Assembly: GCA_002339725.1 (NCBI GenBank)
Contig: DDKN01000034.1
Location: forward strand, 1-27,926
Direction of reading: 5' to 3'
Origin: Thiobacillus sp. UBA2597
GTDB lineage: Bacteria; Pseudomonadota; Gammaproteobacteria; Burkholderiales; Thiobacillaceae
DNA: 27,926 nucleotides
The position numbers and the translations under genes are program-made. Shown here piece after piece: positions 7,772-15,551 of the stretch. The number at the start of each line of letters is the position of its first letter. Position 1 is the first letter of the stretch. The notes below the pieces were generated by a model that saw only the letters and a program-made list of their open reading frames with translations, made no database searches and was not told the origin of the DNA.

Positions 7772-8011
7772 ATGAGCGATCCCGTCGTAGCCGCAAAAAG
7801 CCCCATCGGCGTCGAACTCGAGCCGGGCGAATACTGGTGGTGTACCTGTGGCCGGTCCAAGAGCCAACCCTTCTGCGACGGCTCGCACGAGGGCACCGAT
7901 TTCCAGCCGATGAGCTTCAAGGTGGAGCAGAAGGACACCTATTGGCTGTGCGCCTGCAAGCACACGGCCAACCCCCCATTCTGCGACGGCGCCCACGAAC
8001 TGCTCGACTGA
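7772..8011 (+). CDS. Tandem CDGSH iron-sulfur protein
   Basis: Small (79 aa) soluble protein of the mitoNEET-like CDGSH class with two [2Fe-2S] sites, each with three Cys and one His. Site 1 is Cys24, Cys26, Cys35 and His39 (WCTCGRSKSQPFCDGSH). Site 2 is Cys60, Cys62, Cys71 and His75 (LCACKHTANPPFCDGAH). Such proteins are labile redox cluster carriers; the partner is unknown. The ATG at 7772 has GAGAGG upstream; an in-frame GTG at 7754 is less likely. It shares its 5' region with a divergent FNR-type promoter, which suggests oxygen-linked control but is not shown for this strand. It is followed after 26 nt by a DUF2784 gene. Confidence 0.92.
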   Translation: MSDPVVAAKSPIGVELEPGEYWWCTCGRSKSQPFCDGSHEGTDFQPMSFKVEQKDTYWLCACKHTANPPFCDGAHELLD

Positions 8012-8037
8012 GCCATGATGCCGTTGGTCGGCCTGCC

Positions 8038-8418
8038 ATGAGCGACGGCCTGCTGGCCGATCTCGTCCTGCTGGCGCACCTGGGTTTCATCGCTTTCGTC
8101 GGCGCCGGCGGCCTGCTGGTCGCCCGCTGGCCGCGCCTGGCCTGGCTGCACCTGCCGGCGGTGGCCTGGGGCGCGGCGGTGGAGATCGCCAATCTGTCCT
8201 GTCCGCTCACGCCGCTGGAAAACCGTTTGCGCCAGGCGGCGGGCGAGGCCGGCTATGCCGGCGACTTCATCGGCCACTATCTGCTTGGCCTGATCTATCC
8301 CGAAGGCCTGACCCGCCCGGTCCAGATCGGTCTGGGCCTGCTGGCGATCGGCCTGAACCTCGTGATCTATGCCTGGCTGATCCGACGCTCGCGCCGGCAG
8401 CGCGGCGCAGACCAATAA
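8038..8418 (+). CDS. DUF2784 family membrane protein
   Basis: Protein of 126 aa with about three to four membrane helices. The family pattern is clear: LADLVLLAHLGFIAFVGAGG near the N-terminus, RWPRLAWLHLPAVAWGA, then the conserved CPLTPLENRLR (about 60-70), GYAGDFIGHYLLGLIYP, and a last helix IGLGLLAIGLNLVIYAWLI. Function is unknown. The start at 8038 places the first family motif at residue 4 onward; a longer in-frame start would overlap the CDGSH gene. It probably shares a transcript with the CDGSH gene. Confidence 0.88.
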   Translation: MSDGLLADLVLLAHLGFIAFVGAGGLLVARWPRLAWLHLPAVAWGAAVEIANLSCPLTPLENRLRQAAGEAGYAGDFIGHYLLGLIYPEGLTRPVQIGLGLLAIGLNLVIYAWLIRRSRRQRGADQ

Positions 8419-8435
8419 CGACGCCCTTCGCAGGG

Positions 8436-8464
8436 TTGTCACCCCCCTGCCGCTAGCCGATAAT
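8436..8464 (+). promoter_or_regulatory. Sigma-70 promoter of the rnf operon
   Basis: TTGTCA (8436-8441) and GATAAT (8459-8464) are separated by the ideal 17 nt, each one base off consensus. The start would be near 8471, about 17 nt before the rnfA ATG. The short leader lacks an evident Shine-Dalgarno. Confidence 0.75.
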
Positions 8465-8487
8465 TCGCCAATTCCAGCGATCGCGCC

Positions 8488-9063
8488 ATGCAAGACTACC
8501 TCCTCCTCCTGATCGGCACGGTGTTCGTCAACAACATCGTGATGAGCAAGATCCTCGGCCTCTGCCCCTTCATGGGCGTGTCCCGGAAGCTGGAAACCTC
8601 GCTCGGCCTGGGCGCCGCCACCGCCTTCGTGCTCACCCTGGCCTCCGGCGCCAGCTACATCATCGACACCTACCTGCTCGGGCCCGAACTCGGCTATCTG
8701 CGCACCCTGTCCTTCATCGTCACCATCGCGGCCATCGTCGGCTTCACCGAGATGTTCATCAAGAAGACCAGCCCGGTGCTGTTCCGCGTGCTCGGCATCT
8801 ACCTGCCCTTGATCACCACCAATTGCGCCGTGCTCGGCATCCCCCTGCTCTCGGTCATGCAGGGCTACAACTTCGTCGAGGCCCTGCTCTTCGGCCTGGG
8901 CGGCGCCCTGGGCTTCTCCCTGGTGTTGATCCTGTTCGCCGCCATGCGCGAGCGCCTGGAGGCGGCCGACGTGCCGCCCGTCTTTCGCGGCACCAGCATC
9001 GCCATGGTCACGGCCGGTCTGATGAGCCTGGCCTTCCTGGGCTTCTCGGGGTTGATCAAATGA
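8488..9063 (+). CDS. rnfA: Rnf electron transport complex subunit A
   Basis: Integral membrane subunit of the ion-translocating ferredoxin:NAD oxidoreductase (Rnf/Rsx). The protein has 191 aa and six predicted helices. Two half-motifs hold the cysteines that, with those of RnfE, bind the intramembrane iron-sulfur cluster: GLCPFMGV (Cys26) and LITTNCAVLG (Cys113). The typical N-terminus is VFVNNIVMSKILG. First gene of rnfABCDGE. It is very similar to RnfE in the window (for example LGLCP and PLITTNC), as expected for this duplicated pair. Confidence 0.96.
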   Translation: MQDYLLLLIGTVFVNNIVMSKILGLCPFMGVSRKLETSLGLGAATAFVLTLASGASYIIDTYLLGPELGYLRTLSFIVTIAAIVGFTEMFIKKTSPVLFRVLGIYLPLITTNCAVLGIPLLSVMQGYNFVEALLFGLGGALGFSLVLILFAAMRERLEAADVPPVFRGTSIAMVTAGLMSLAFLGFSGLIK

Positions 9064-9082
9064 GCGGCGTGGGCAGCCGCAG

Positions 9083-9125
9083 GTCGGCAGTCGGCAGTCA
9101 AAGGCATTCCTCTTTCGCTGCCGAC
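9083..9125. other. Hairpin in the rnfA-rnfB gap
   Basis: The 100-nt gap holds two copies of GTCGGCAG (9083-9090 and 9090-9097, sharing one base). CTGCCGAC (9118-9125) is the exact complement of either copy, and a second CTGCCG lies at 9139-9144. With the inner AAAG/CTTT pairing, the second copy makes a strong stem-loop. It is the only sizeable gap inside the operon. Confidence 0.6.
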
Positions 9126-9163
9126 CGCCCGCCGTCAGCTGCCGGTTTTCCGCGGAGCGGGAA

Positions 9164-9718
9164 ATGATTACGGCCATTTTGATCATGGCCGGCGGCGGCC
9201 TGCTGCTCGGTGCCGTTCTGGGTTGGGCCTCGGTGCGCTATCGGGTGCAAGAAGACCCTCTGGTGGAAAAGATCGATGCCATCCTGCCCCAGACCCAGTG
9301 TGGCCAATGCGGTTTTCCCGGCTGCAAGCCCTATGCCGAGGCGATCGCCAAAGGCGAGGCCGACATCAACCGCTGCCCGCCGGGCGGCGAGGATGGTGTC
9401 AAGCGCCTGGCCGAGCTGCTCGGGGTCGACCCCAAACCGTTGGACGAAGGGCTGGAACACAAACCCAAGGCGGTGGCGGTGATCGATGAGAACCTGTGCA
9501 TCGGCTGCACCCTGTGCATCCAGGCCTGCCCGGTCGACGCCATCGTCGGTGCCGCCAAACAGATGCACGTCATCATCGCCGATCAGTGCACCGGCTGCGA
9601 GCTGTGCCTGCCGCCCTGCCCGGTCGAGTGCATCCACATGGAAGTGATCCGGGAGGACATCAGCCGCTGGAAGTGGCGCTATCCGGTCATCCCCCTGCAT
9701 CCGGTGCGGCAAGCCTGA
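9164..9718 (+). CDS. rnfB: Rnf electron transport complex subunit B (ferredoxin-type)
   Basis: Membrane-anchored iron-sulfur subunit thought to take electrons from ferredoxin. In 184 aa: an N-terminal membrane helix (ILIMAGGGLLLGAVLGWASV), a Fe-S domain with CGQCGFPGC plus a following Cys (about residues 46-67), then two [4Fe-4S] ferredoxin motifs, CIGCTLCIQACP and CTGCELCLPPCP. The ribosome site is GCGGAGCGGGAA before the ATG. The 100-nt gap before it contains a hairpin. It is followed by rnfC after 2 nt. Confidence 0.96.
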   Translation: MITAILIMAGGGLLLGAVLGWASVRYRVQEDPLVEKIDAILPQTQCGQCGFPGCKPYAEAIAKGEADINRCPPGGEDGVKRLAELLGVDPKPLDEGLEHKPKAVAVIDENLCIGCTLCIQACPVDAIVGAAKQMHVIIADQCTGCELCLPPCPVECIHMEVIREDISRWKWRYPVIPLHPVRQA

Positions 9719-9720
9719 CC

Positions 9721-11379
9721 ATGCGCAAGCTGTATCCCTTCCCCGGCGGGGTCCACCCGCCAGAGCACAAGAGCGAATCGAACGGCCGGCCCATCGCCCA
9801 GGCCCCGCTGCTGCCGCGCTATGTCGTGCCGCTGCGCCAACACATCGGCAACCCGGCCAAACCCGTGGTCAAGGTCGGCGACCGGGTGCTCAAGGGCCAG
9901 ATGATCGGCCAGCCCGACGGCTATGTGTCGACCGCCGTGCATGCCCCCACCTCGGGCCGCGTGGTGGCCGTGGCGCCGCAACCGGTGCCGCATCCTTCCG
10001 GCATCGCCGATCTTGCCATCGCAATCGAGGCCGACGGCGAGGACCGCGCGATCGAATACCAGCCGCTGCTTGACTGGCGCAGCATGGACCCGAGCACGCT
10101 GCGCAACCGCATCCGCGACCTGGGCCTGGCCGGCCTGGGCGGTGCGGTGTTCCCCAGCTACATCAAGCTCAACCCCAAGGCCGCGGCCAGGATCCCCACC
10201 CTCATCCTCAATGGCGCCGAGTGCGAACCCTGGATCACCTGCGACGATCGGCTGATGCGCGAGCGCCCGCACGACATCCTGCGCGGCATCGCGGTGATGC
10301 AGGCCCTGTTGCATGCCGAGGAGGTCCTGGTCGGCATCGAGGACAACAAACCCGAAGCCATGGCCGCCATGCAGGCCGCGGCCGAGCATTGCGGCTTCCC
10401 GCTCGAGGTGGTGGCGGTGCCCACCCAGTACCCGGCCGGCGGCGGCAAGCAGCTGACCTATCTCTTGACCGGCAAGGAAACGCCCTCCGGTGCGCTGTCG
10501 ACCGATATCGGCGTCCAGGTGTTCAACATCGGCACCGCCTACAGCCTGTATCGGGCGATCGAATTCGGCGAGCCGGTAATCTCGCGCGTGGTTACCGTCA
10601 CCGGCCATGTTGCCGAGCCACAGAACATCGAGGTGCGTATCGGCACCCCGATCGCCGATCTGATCCGTCTGGCGGGTGGCGAGCTGGCCGGCGCCTCGGG
10701 CCGACTGATCGGCGGCCCGATGATGGGGTTCGATCTGCGTGACGACGCCGCACCGGTCACCAAATCGGTCAACTGCGTCATCGTCAAAAACCCGATCCTG
10801 TTCCCGCCGCCGCCACCGCCCATGCCCTGCATCCGCTGCGGCGAATGCGCCCGCGCCTGCCCCGCCCTGTTGCAGCCCTTCGAGTTGTACTGGTACGCCA
10901 AGGCGCGCGACTTCGGCAAGGCCCAGGGCTACCAGTTGTTCGATTGTATCGAGTGCGGTTGCTGCAGCTATGTCTGCCCCAGCCACATTCCGCTGGTGGA
11001 TTATTTCCGCTACGGCAAGAGCGAGATCTGGGCGCGCGAACGCGAAATGCAGGCTGCCGAGCAGGCGCGCAAGCGGCACGAGTTTCATTTGTTCCGGGAA
11101 GAACGGGAAAAACAGGAGAAGGCCGACAAGCTCGCGGCCAAGGCCGCCGAGCGCTTGAAGCAGGGCGCTGCCGCGCCAGCCACGGCCGACCCCGAAGCCG
11201 AACGCAAGAAGGCCATTCTCCAAGCTGCCATCGAGCGGGCACAAAAGGCCAAGGCCAACATCCAGCCCAGGAACGTCGACAACGTGCCGCCCGACGTGCA
11301 ACACGAGATCGCGGAAATCGAGGCACGGCGCGCCAGACTGCGGGAAGCCGCCCACGCCCAGGACGAGGACAAGGCATGA
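9721..11379 (+). CDS. rnfC: Rnf electron transport complex subunit C
   Basis: Peripheral NADH- and FMN-binding subunit of Rnf, 552 aa. The N-terminal region is RnfC-like (LYPFPGGVHPPEHK). A Gly-rich nucleotide-binding segment reads GLAGLGGAVFPSYIKL, followed by LILNGAECEPWITCDDRLM and the PTQYPAGGGKQLTYLLTGKE block. An SLBB-like region follows. Two [4Fe-4S] motifs are CIRCGECARACP and CIECGCCSYVCPSHIP. The last 110 residues form a charged, Ala/Lys/Glu-rich helical tail, moderate in length compared with the long repeats in some gammaproteobacterial RnfC. I start at the ATG 2 nt after the rnfB stop; the upstream frame overlaps rnfB. The stop overlaps the rnfD start (ATGA). Confidence 0.96.
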   Translation: MRKLYPFPGGVHPPEHKSESNGRPIAQAPLLPRYVVPLRQHIGNPAKPVVKVGDRVLKGQMIGQPDGYVSTAVHAPTSGRVVAVAPQPVPHPSGIADLAIAIEADGEDRAIEYQPLLDWRSMDPSTLRNRIRDLGLAGLGGAVFPSYIKLNPKAAARIPTLILNGAECEPWITCDDRLMRERPHDILRGIAVMQALLHAEEVLVGIEDNKPEAMAAMQAAAEHCGFPLEVVAVPTQYPAGGGKQLTYLLTGKETPSGALSTDIGVQVFNIGTAYSLYRAIEFGEPVISRVVTVTGHVAEPQNIEVRIGTPIADLIRLAGGELAGASGRLIGGPMMGFDLRDDAAPVTKSVNCVIVKNPILFPPPPPPMPCIRCGECARACPALLQPFELYWYAKARDFGKAQGYQLFDCIECGCCSYVCPSHIPLVDYFRYGKSEIWAREREMQAAEQARKRHEFHLFREEREKQEKADKLAAKAAERLKQGAAAPATADPEAERKKAILQAAIERAQKAKANIQPRNVDNVPPDVQHEIAEIEARRARLREAAHAQDEDKA

Positions 11380-12413
11380 CCGGCTCCCCTTACATCACCC
11401 AGCCCAGGCGCGAGACGCCACGCATCATGCTGCTGGTGTTGCTCGCGCTGCTGCCCGGCATCGTCGCCCATTGGTGGCTGTTCGGCCCCGGCATTTGGGT
11501 CAGCCTGCTGCTTTGCAGCCTGTTCGCCATCGGCTTCGAGAGCCTGGCCCTGCTCATGCGCAATCTGCCGATCGGCTTTTACCTGCGCGACAACACGGCC
11601 CTGGTCACCGCCTGGTTGCTCGCCCTGTCCATGCCCACCCTGGCGCCATGGTGGCTTTACCTGGTCGGGGTGTTCTTCGCCATCATCGTGGCCAAACACC
11701 TTTATGGCGGCATGGGGCAGAACCTGTTCAACCCGGCCATGGTCGGCTTCGCTGTGCTGATTTTGAGCTTTCCGGTGCAGATGACCCAATGGCCGGCACC
11801 GGCAGCCCTGGCCGCGCACGTGCCCAGCCTTACCGAATCCTTCGATCTGGTCTTCGCCGGCCAGGGCAGCTTGAGCATCGATGCCTACACCTCGGCCACG
11901 CCGCTCGACAGCCTGAAGACCCAGCTGCGGGCCGGCACCGCCTTCGACGACATCATCGGCCAGGCCATCTTCGGCCACGTCGGCGGCACCGGCGGTGAAC
12001 TGGTCGCCCTCATGTTCCTGGCCGGCGGCCTGCTGCTTCTGGCCCTGCGCCTGATCACCTGGCACATCCCGGTCGCCTTCCTTGGCGCCATGGCCCTGAC
12101 CGCCGGCCTGATCCAGTTGATCGAACCCGGCCCGCAGGCCGGCATCCTGTTCCACTGGGCGGCGGGCGGGGCCATGCTCGGCGCCTTCTTCATCGCCACC
12201 GATCCGGTCAGCGCGGCATCGACTCCGCGCGGCAAGCTGATCTATGCCGCCGGCGCCGGTTTCCTCACGGTGATCATCCGGGTCTACGGCAATCTGCCGG
12301 ACGGCGTCGCCTTCGCCATCCTGCTGATGAACATCGCCGCGCCCCTGATCGACCGTTACACCCAGCCCCGGGTGTTCGGCCATGCCGGCAGGAAAGGCAA
12401 AGGCAGCCGATGA
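11376..12413 (+). CDS. rnfD: Rnf electron transport complex subunit D
   Basis: Integral membrane flavoprotein of 345 aa with about nine helices. FMN is expected to be linked through a phosphoester to Thr175 in DAYTSATPL. The family signatures LYGGMGQNLFNPAMVGFA and FFIATDPVSAASTPRGK are present. The ATG overlaps the rnfC stop and the stop overlaps the rnfG start, both as ATGA, so the three are translationally coupled. Confidence 0.96.
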   Translation: MTGSPYITQPRRETPRIMLLVLLALLPGIVAHWWLFGPGIWVSLLLCSLFAIGFESLALLMRNLPIGFYLRDNTALVTAWLLALSMPTLAPWWLYLVGVFFAIIVAKHLYGGMGQNLFNPAMVGFAVLILSFPVQMTQWPAPAALAAHVPSLTESFDLVFAGQGSLSIDAYTSATPLDSLKTQLRAGTAFDDIIGQAIFGHVGGTGGELVALMFLAGGLLLLALRLITWHIPVAFLGAMALTAGLIQLIEPGPQAGILFHWAAGGAMLGAFFIATDPVSAASTPRGKLIYAAGAGFLTVIIRVYGNLPDGVAFAILLMNIAAPLIDRYTQPRVFGHAGRKGKGSR

Positions 12414-13048
12414 AGGCCGTCGCCCGTGCCGCCCTCAGCACCGGCCTGGCCTTGCTGGTGTTCAGCGCCATCGGCACACTGCTGCTGTCGGGCACTTATG
12501 ATCTGACCTATGACGCCATCACCCGTAGCGAGCAGGCGACGAAACAGGCTCTGATCGCGCAGACCCTGCCACCGGCCAGCTTCGACAACAACCTGGTCGC
12601 CGACGCCCGGCCGCTTGCGCCCGATGCCCTACTCGGCACCCGAAAGCCCACCCTGGCCTACCCCGCCCGGCTCAAGGACAAGACCGTGGCGGTGGTGCTC
12701 GAGGTCACCGCCCCGGATGGCTATGCCGGCGAGATCCGGCTGTTGGTCGGCATCCTGGCCGACGGCCGCCTCGGTGGTGTGCGCGTGGCCCAGCACAAGG
12801 AAACCCCGGGCCTGGGCGACTATATTGAAGTCCAGAAGAGCCCCTGGATTCGCCAGTTCGACGGGCTGTCGCTGGCCAGCGTGGCGCAAGACCAATGGCG
12901 GGTGCGCAAGGACGGCGGGCGTTTCGACTACATGGCCGGCGCCACCATCACCCCACGCGCCATCGTCAAGGCCGTGCACAATGCCCTGCGTTATTTCGAT
13001 CGGCACAAGGCCGAACTACTCATGCCAGCCACGGAGGTGAAGCCATGA
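12410..13048 (+). CDS. rnfG: Rnf electron transport complex subunit G
   Basis: Subunit with an N-terminal membrane anchor (about residues 8-30) and a periplasmic FMN-binding domain, 212 aa. Covalent FMN is expected on Thr179 in DYMAGATITPRAIVKAV, which fits the flavin transferase recognition pattern, with Ala in place of the commoner Ser. HKETPGLGDYIEVQKSPWI is the other conserved block. It overlaps rnfD and rnfE by ATGA. No ApbE flavin transferase gene is in the window, so it must be elsewhere. Confidence 0.95.
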   Translation: MKAVARAALSTGLALLVFSAIGTLLLSGTYDLTYDAITRSEQATKQALIAQTLPPASFDNNLVADARPLAPDALLGTRKPTLAYPARLKDKTVAVVLEVTAPDGYAGEIRLLVGILADGRLGGVRVAQHKETPGLGDYIEVQKSPWIRQFDGLSLASVAQDQWRVRKDGGRFDYMAGATITPRAIVKAVHNALRYFDRHKAELLMPATEVKP

Positions 13049-13725
13049 TTTCCAGCGAAACGCGCGACATCATCGTCAATGGCCTGTGGAAGCAGAATCC
13101 GGGCATCGTGCAACTGCTCGGCCTGTGTCCGCTGCTGGCGATCAGCAACAACGTGGTCAACGCGCTGTCGCTCGGCCTGGCCACCACCCTGGTCATGGCC
13201 ATCTCCAGCGGCGCCGTCTCCGGCCTGCGCCACTGGATTCCGCATGCCATCCGCATCCCGGTCTTCGTCCTGATCATCGCTGCCCTGGTCACCGTGGTGC
13301 AGTTGCTCATGAACGCCTATGTGCATCCGCTCTATCTCGTGCTGGGCGTGTTCATTCCGCTGATCACGACCAACTGCATCGTACTGGCGCGGGTCGAGGC
13401 CTTCGCCTCCAAGCGCTCGACCTGGCATTCCACCCTGGATGCCATCATGATGGGCCTGGGTCTGACCCTGGTCCTGGTCGCACTCGGCGCCGGCCGCGAG
13501 GCGTTTGGCAAAGGGACTCTGCTGGCCGGCCTGGATCTGGTGTTCGGTCCTCAGGCGGCCGGCTGGACCATTCACCTCGCTCCCGATTACCAGGGCTTTT
13601 TGCTCGCCATCCTGCCGCCGGGCGCCTTCATCGGCCTCGGTCTGTTGATCGCCCTGCGCAACTGGCTGGACCTGCGGGCCAAGGCGGCTACCGGTGCCAT
13701 CCAGGCCCGGCATCAGGTCGCATGA
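13045..13725 (+). CDS. rnfE: Rnf electron transport complex subunit E
   Basis: Integral membrane partner of RnfA, 226 aa, with six predicted helices. NGLWKQNPGIVQLLGLCPLL (Cys28) and LITTNCIVLARVEAF (Cys111) supply the iron-sulfur cysteines. ILPPGAFIGLGLLIA is the last helix. The ATG overlaps the rnfG stop and has GGAGG upstream. The stop overlaps the nth start. Confidence 0.96.
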   Translation: MISSETRDIIVNGLWKQNPGIVQLLGLCPLLAISNNVVNALSLGLATTLVMAISSGAVSGLRHWIPHAIRIPVFVLIIAALVTVVQLLMNAYVHPLYLVLGVFIPLITTNCIVLARVEAFASKRSTWHSTLDAIMMGLGLTLVLVALGAGREAFGKGTLLAGLDLVFGPQAAGWTIHLAPDYQGFLLAILPPGAFIGLGLLIALRNWLDLRAKAATGAIQARHQVA

Positions 13726-14474
13726 ACCCGGCCAGGCGGCGCGCCATTTTCGAACGCCTGCGGGCGGCCAATCCCAAGCCGACCACGGAACTCCACTATC
13801 GCAACCCGTTCGAGCTGCTCGTGGCGGTGGTGCTCTCGGCCCAGGCCACCGACGTGAGCGTCAACAAGGCCACCGCCAGCCTGTTCAAGCTGGCCGACAC
13901 CCCGGAGAAACTGCTTGCGCTGGGCGAAGACGGGCTCAAACAGCATATCCGCACCATCGGCCTGTATCGGACCAAGGCGAAAAACATCATCGGCTTGTGT
14001 CGGCAACTGCTGGAGAAGCATGGCGGCCAGGTGCCGGCCGAACGCGAGGCCCTGGAGGCCCTGCCCGGTGTTGGCCGCAAGACCGCCAACGTGGTGCTCA
14101 ACACGGCCTTCGGTCAGCCCACCATCGCGGTCGACACTCATATCTTCCGGGTCGCCAACCGCACCGGCCTGGCCCCGGGCAAGACCGTGCTCGAGGTGGA
14201 AAAGAAACTGCTCAAGACTACGCCGGACGAATTCAAGCACGACTGCCATCACTGGCTGATCCTGCATGGCCGCTATGTCTGCAAGGCGCGCACGCCGGAT
14301 TGCGCGCATTGCCTGATCGCCGATCTGTGCGACCATCCGGTCCTCCCGGTGCCACAAGGCAGCACGCAAAAACCCGTGGCGGCGAAGACCAGGGCGCGCC
14401 CAGCGCCGGCCAAACCGGCACAGGCGGCCGGTCGCCGCCAGCTGAAAACCCAGCCGCGGAAGGCAAGCGCATGA
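13722..14474 (+). CDS. nth: Endonuclease III (DNA glycosylase/AP lyase) with basic C-terminal tail
   Basis: Base-excision repair enzyme for oxidised pyrimidines. The catalytic Lys120 (LPGVGRKTANVVLN, helix-hairpin-helix) and Asp138 (VDTHIFRV) keep the E. coli numbering. So do the [4Fe-4S] cysteines 187, 194, 197 and 203 (C-x6-C-x2-C-x5-C). The protein has 250 aa against 211 in E. coli; the extra 40 C-terminal residues are Lys/Arg/Ala/Pro-rich (for example AAKTRARPAPAKPAQAAGRR) and look disordered and DNA-binding. The rnf-nth order is common in proteobacteria. ATGA overlaps join it to rnfE and to the FIST gene. Confidence 0.96.
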   Translation: MNPARRRAIFERLRAANPKPTTELHYRNPFELLVAVVLSAQATDVSVNKATASLFKLADTPEKLLALGEDGLKQHIRTIGLYRTKAKNIIGLCRQLLEKHGGQVPAEREALEALPGVGRKTANVVLNTAFGQPTIAVDTHIFRVANRTGLAPGKTVLEVEKKLLKTTPDEFKHDCHHWLILHGRYVCKARTPDCAHCLIADLCDHPVLPVPQGSTQKPVAAKTRARPAPAKPAQAAGRRQLKTQPRKASA

Positions 14475-15550
14475 GCATCGCCACGGCCCTGGTGCGCAGC
14501 CACCTCGCCCGGACCGAACTGGTGCACGAGGCGGTCGAGAGCGCGCTCGACCGGGCCGGCCTGCATTACGCCAATGCCGTGCTCCTGTTCCTGTCCGACC
14601 ATTACGCCCAGGAGCCGAATGCTGCCCTGCACGAAGCGGCCCGCGTCGCCGGCTGCCTGCAGATCGACGGCTGCTGTGCCGCCGGTCTCTTTACCGAAAG
14701 TGACCAGGCCATGGGCGAACCGGCCGCGGCGGCCATGGTGTTCGGCGGCGACATCCAATTACGACATGCCATGCCGGGCGATGCGCCCGTGCTGTCGTTT
14801 GCCGCCCCCGGCGGTCTCGATCTTAGCTGGCTGGAAAGCGGGGAGGCACGCTTCGGTGCCATCGCCAGCGACAGCGACGGCCAAGGGCCTTTTCGGGTCT
14901 GGAGCAGTGGCCGGGTACAAGCCAGCGGCCATTGCAGCCTGACCTTCACCGGCACCCGACTGCGCATCGGGCTGACGCAAGGGGCACGTCCGCTGTCCGA
15001 GCCGCGTCCGATCACCCGGGTCATCGGTCACGACATCATGGCGGTGGGCGGCAAACTGGCCCTGGGCAGCCTGGCCCAGGCCCTGCCCCAACTCGGCCGG
15101 GCGATCGATGGCATGCCGCTGCACCTGTTCATGGCCGGCATTCTGCACGGCGCGCCCGAGCATGCCCTGGCCGAAGGCCGCTATCAGTTGCTGCCCATCC
15201 TCTCGGCCAATCCCGACAACGGCGTGGTCACCGTGCCGGCCCAGCTCGCGGAGGGCGATCAGCTGTTCTGGGCGGTGCGCCAGGCCGAGGCGGCCGAGCA
15301 GGAACTGCGCGCACTGCTCGACCGGCTGGGCAGCGAGACCCTGGAGCCGCCCGCCTTCGGCCTGTTCTTCCCTTGTCTCGGTCGCGGGCCGGGCTTTTAC
15401 GGCGGCGAGGATCGCGATCTCGCCCTGATCACCGAACGTTATCCCGGCCTGCCGCTGATCGGGTTTTACGGCAACGGCGAGATCGCCCGGCTCAATGGCA
15501 TGAACCGGCTGCTGCAATACAGCGCCGTGCTGGGTTTGGGCTACTGCTGA
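14471..15550 (+). CDS. FIST domain signal-transduction protein
   Basis: Cytosolic 359-aa protein with a FIST N-terminal domain (roughly 20-190) and FIST C-terminal domain (roughly 215-345). Recognisable blocks are VLLFLSDHYA, VAGCLQIDGCCAAGLFTE, then GRYQLLPILSANPDNGVVTV and FGLFFPCLGRGPGFYGGEDR, ending ERYPGLPLIGFYGNGEIA. FIST proteins are thought to be small-ligand sensors, perhaps of amino acids; no output domain is fused here. The ATG overlaps the nth stop, with GGAAGG upstream. Co-translation with Rnf and Nth is notable and unexplained. Confidence 0.9.
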   Translation: MSIATALVRSHLARTELVHEAVESALDRAGLHYANAVLLFLSDHYAQEPNAALHEAARVAGCLQIDGCCAAGLFTESDQAMGEPAAAAMVFGGDIQLRHAMPGDAPVLSFAAPGGLDLSWLESGEARFGAIASDSDGQGPFRVWSSGRVQASGHCSLTFTGTRLRIGLTQGARPLSEPRPITRVIGHDIMAVGGKLALGSLAQALPQLGRAIDGMPLHLFMAGILHGAPEHALAEGRYQLLPILSANPDNGVVTVPAQLAEGDQLFWAVRQAEAAEQELRALLDRLGSETLEPPAFGLFFPCLGRGPGFYGGEDRDLALITERYPGLPLIGFYGNGEIARLNGMNRLLQYSAVLGLGYC

Positions 15551-15551
15551 C

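Noticed and set aside
7625..7996. N-terminal extension of the 36-aa membrane protein to 160 aa
   Set aside because: It is antisense to the CDGSH gene and crosses the FNR-type promoter; the ATG at 7624 has its own ribosome site.
9053..9060. TTGATCAA near the rnfA stop as an FNR box
   Set aside because: It lacks the 4-nt spacer of the FNR consensus and lies inside coding sequence.
7939..9186. 415-aa open frame on the minus strand across DUF2784 and rnfA
   Set aside because: It is antisense to two recognised genes; its Gln/His/Glu/Gly-rich composition is typical of a shadow frame in high-GC DNA.
9679..11355. 558-aa open frame on the minus strand opposite rnfC
   Set aside because: rnfC is certain from its iron-sulfur and nucleotide motifs; the opposite frame shows no domain and has shadow composition.
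11085..12383. 432-aa open frame on the minus strand opposite rnfC and rnfD
   Set aside because: It is a shadow of the real membrane protein genes: low-complexity, charged, with no recognisable motif.
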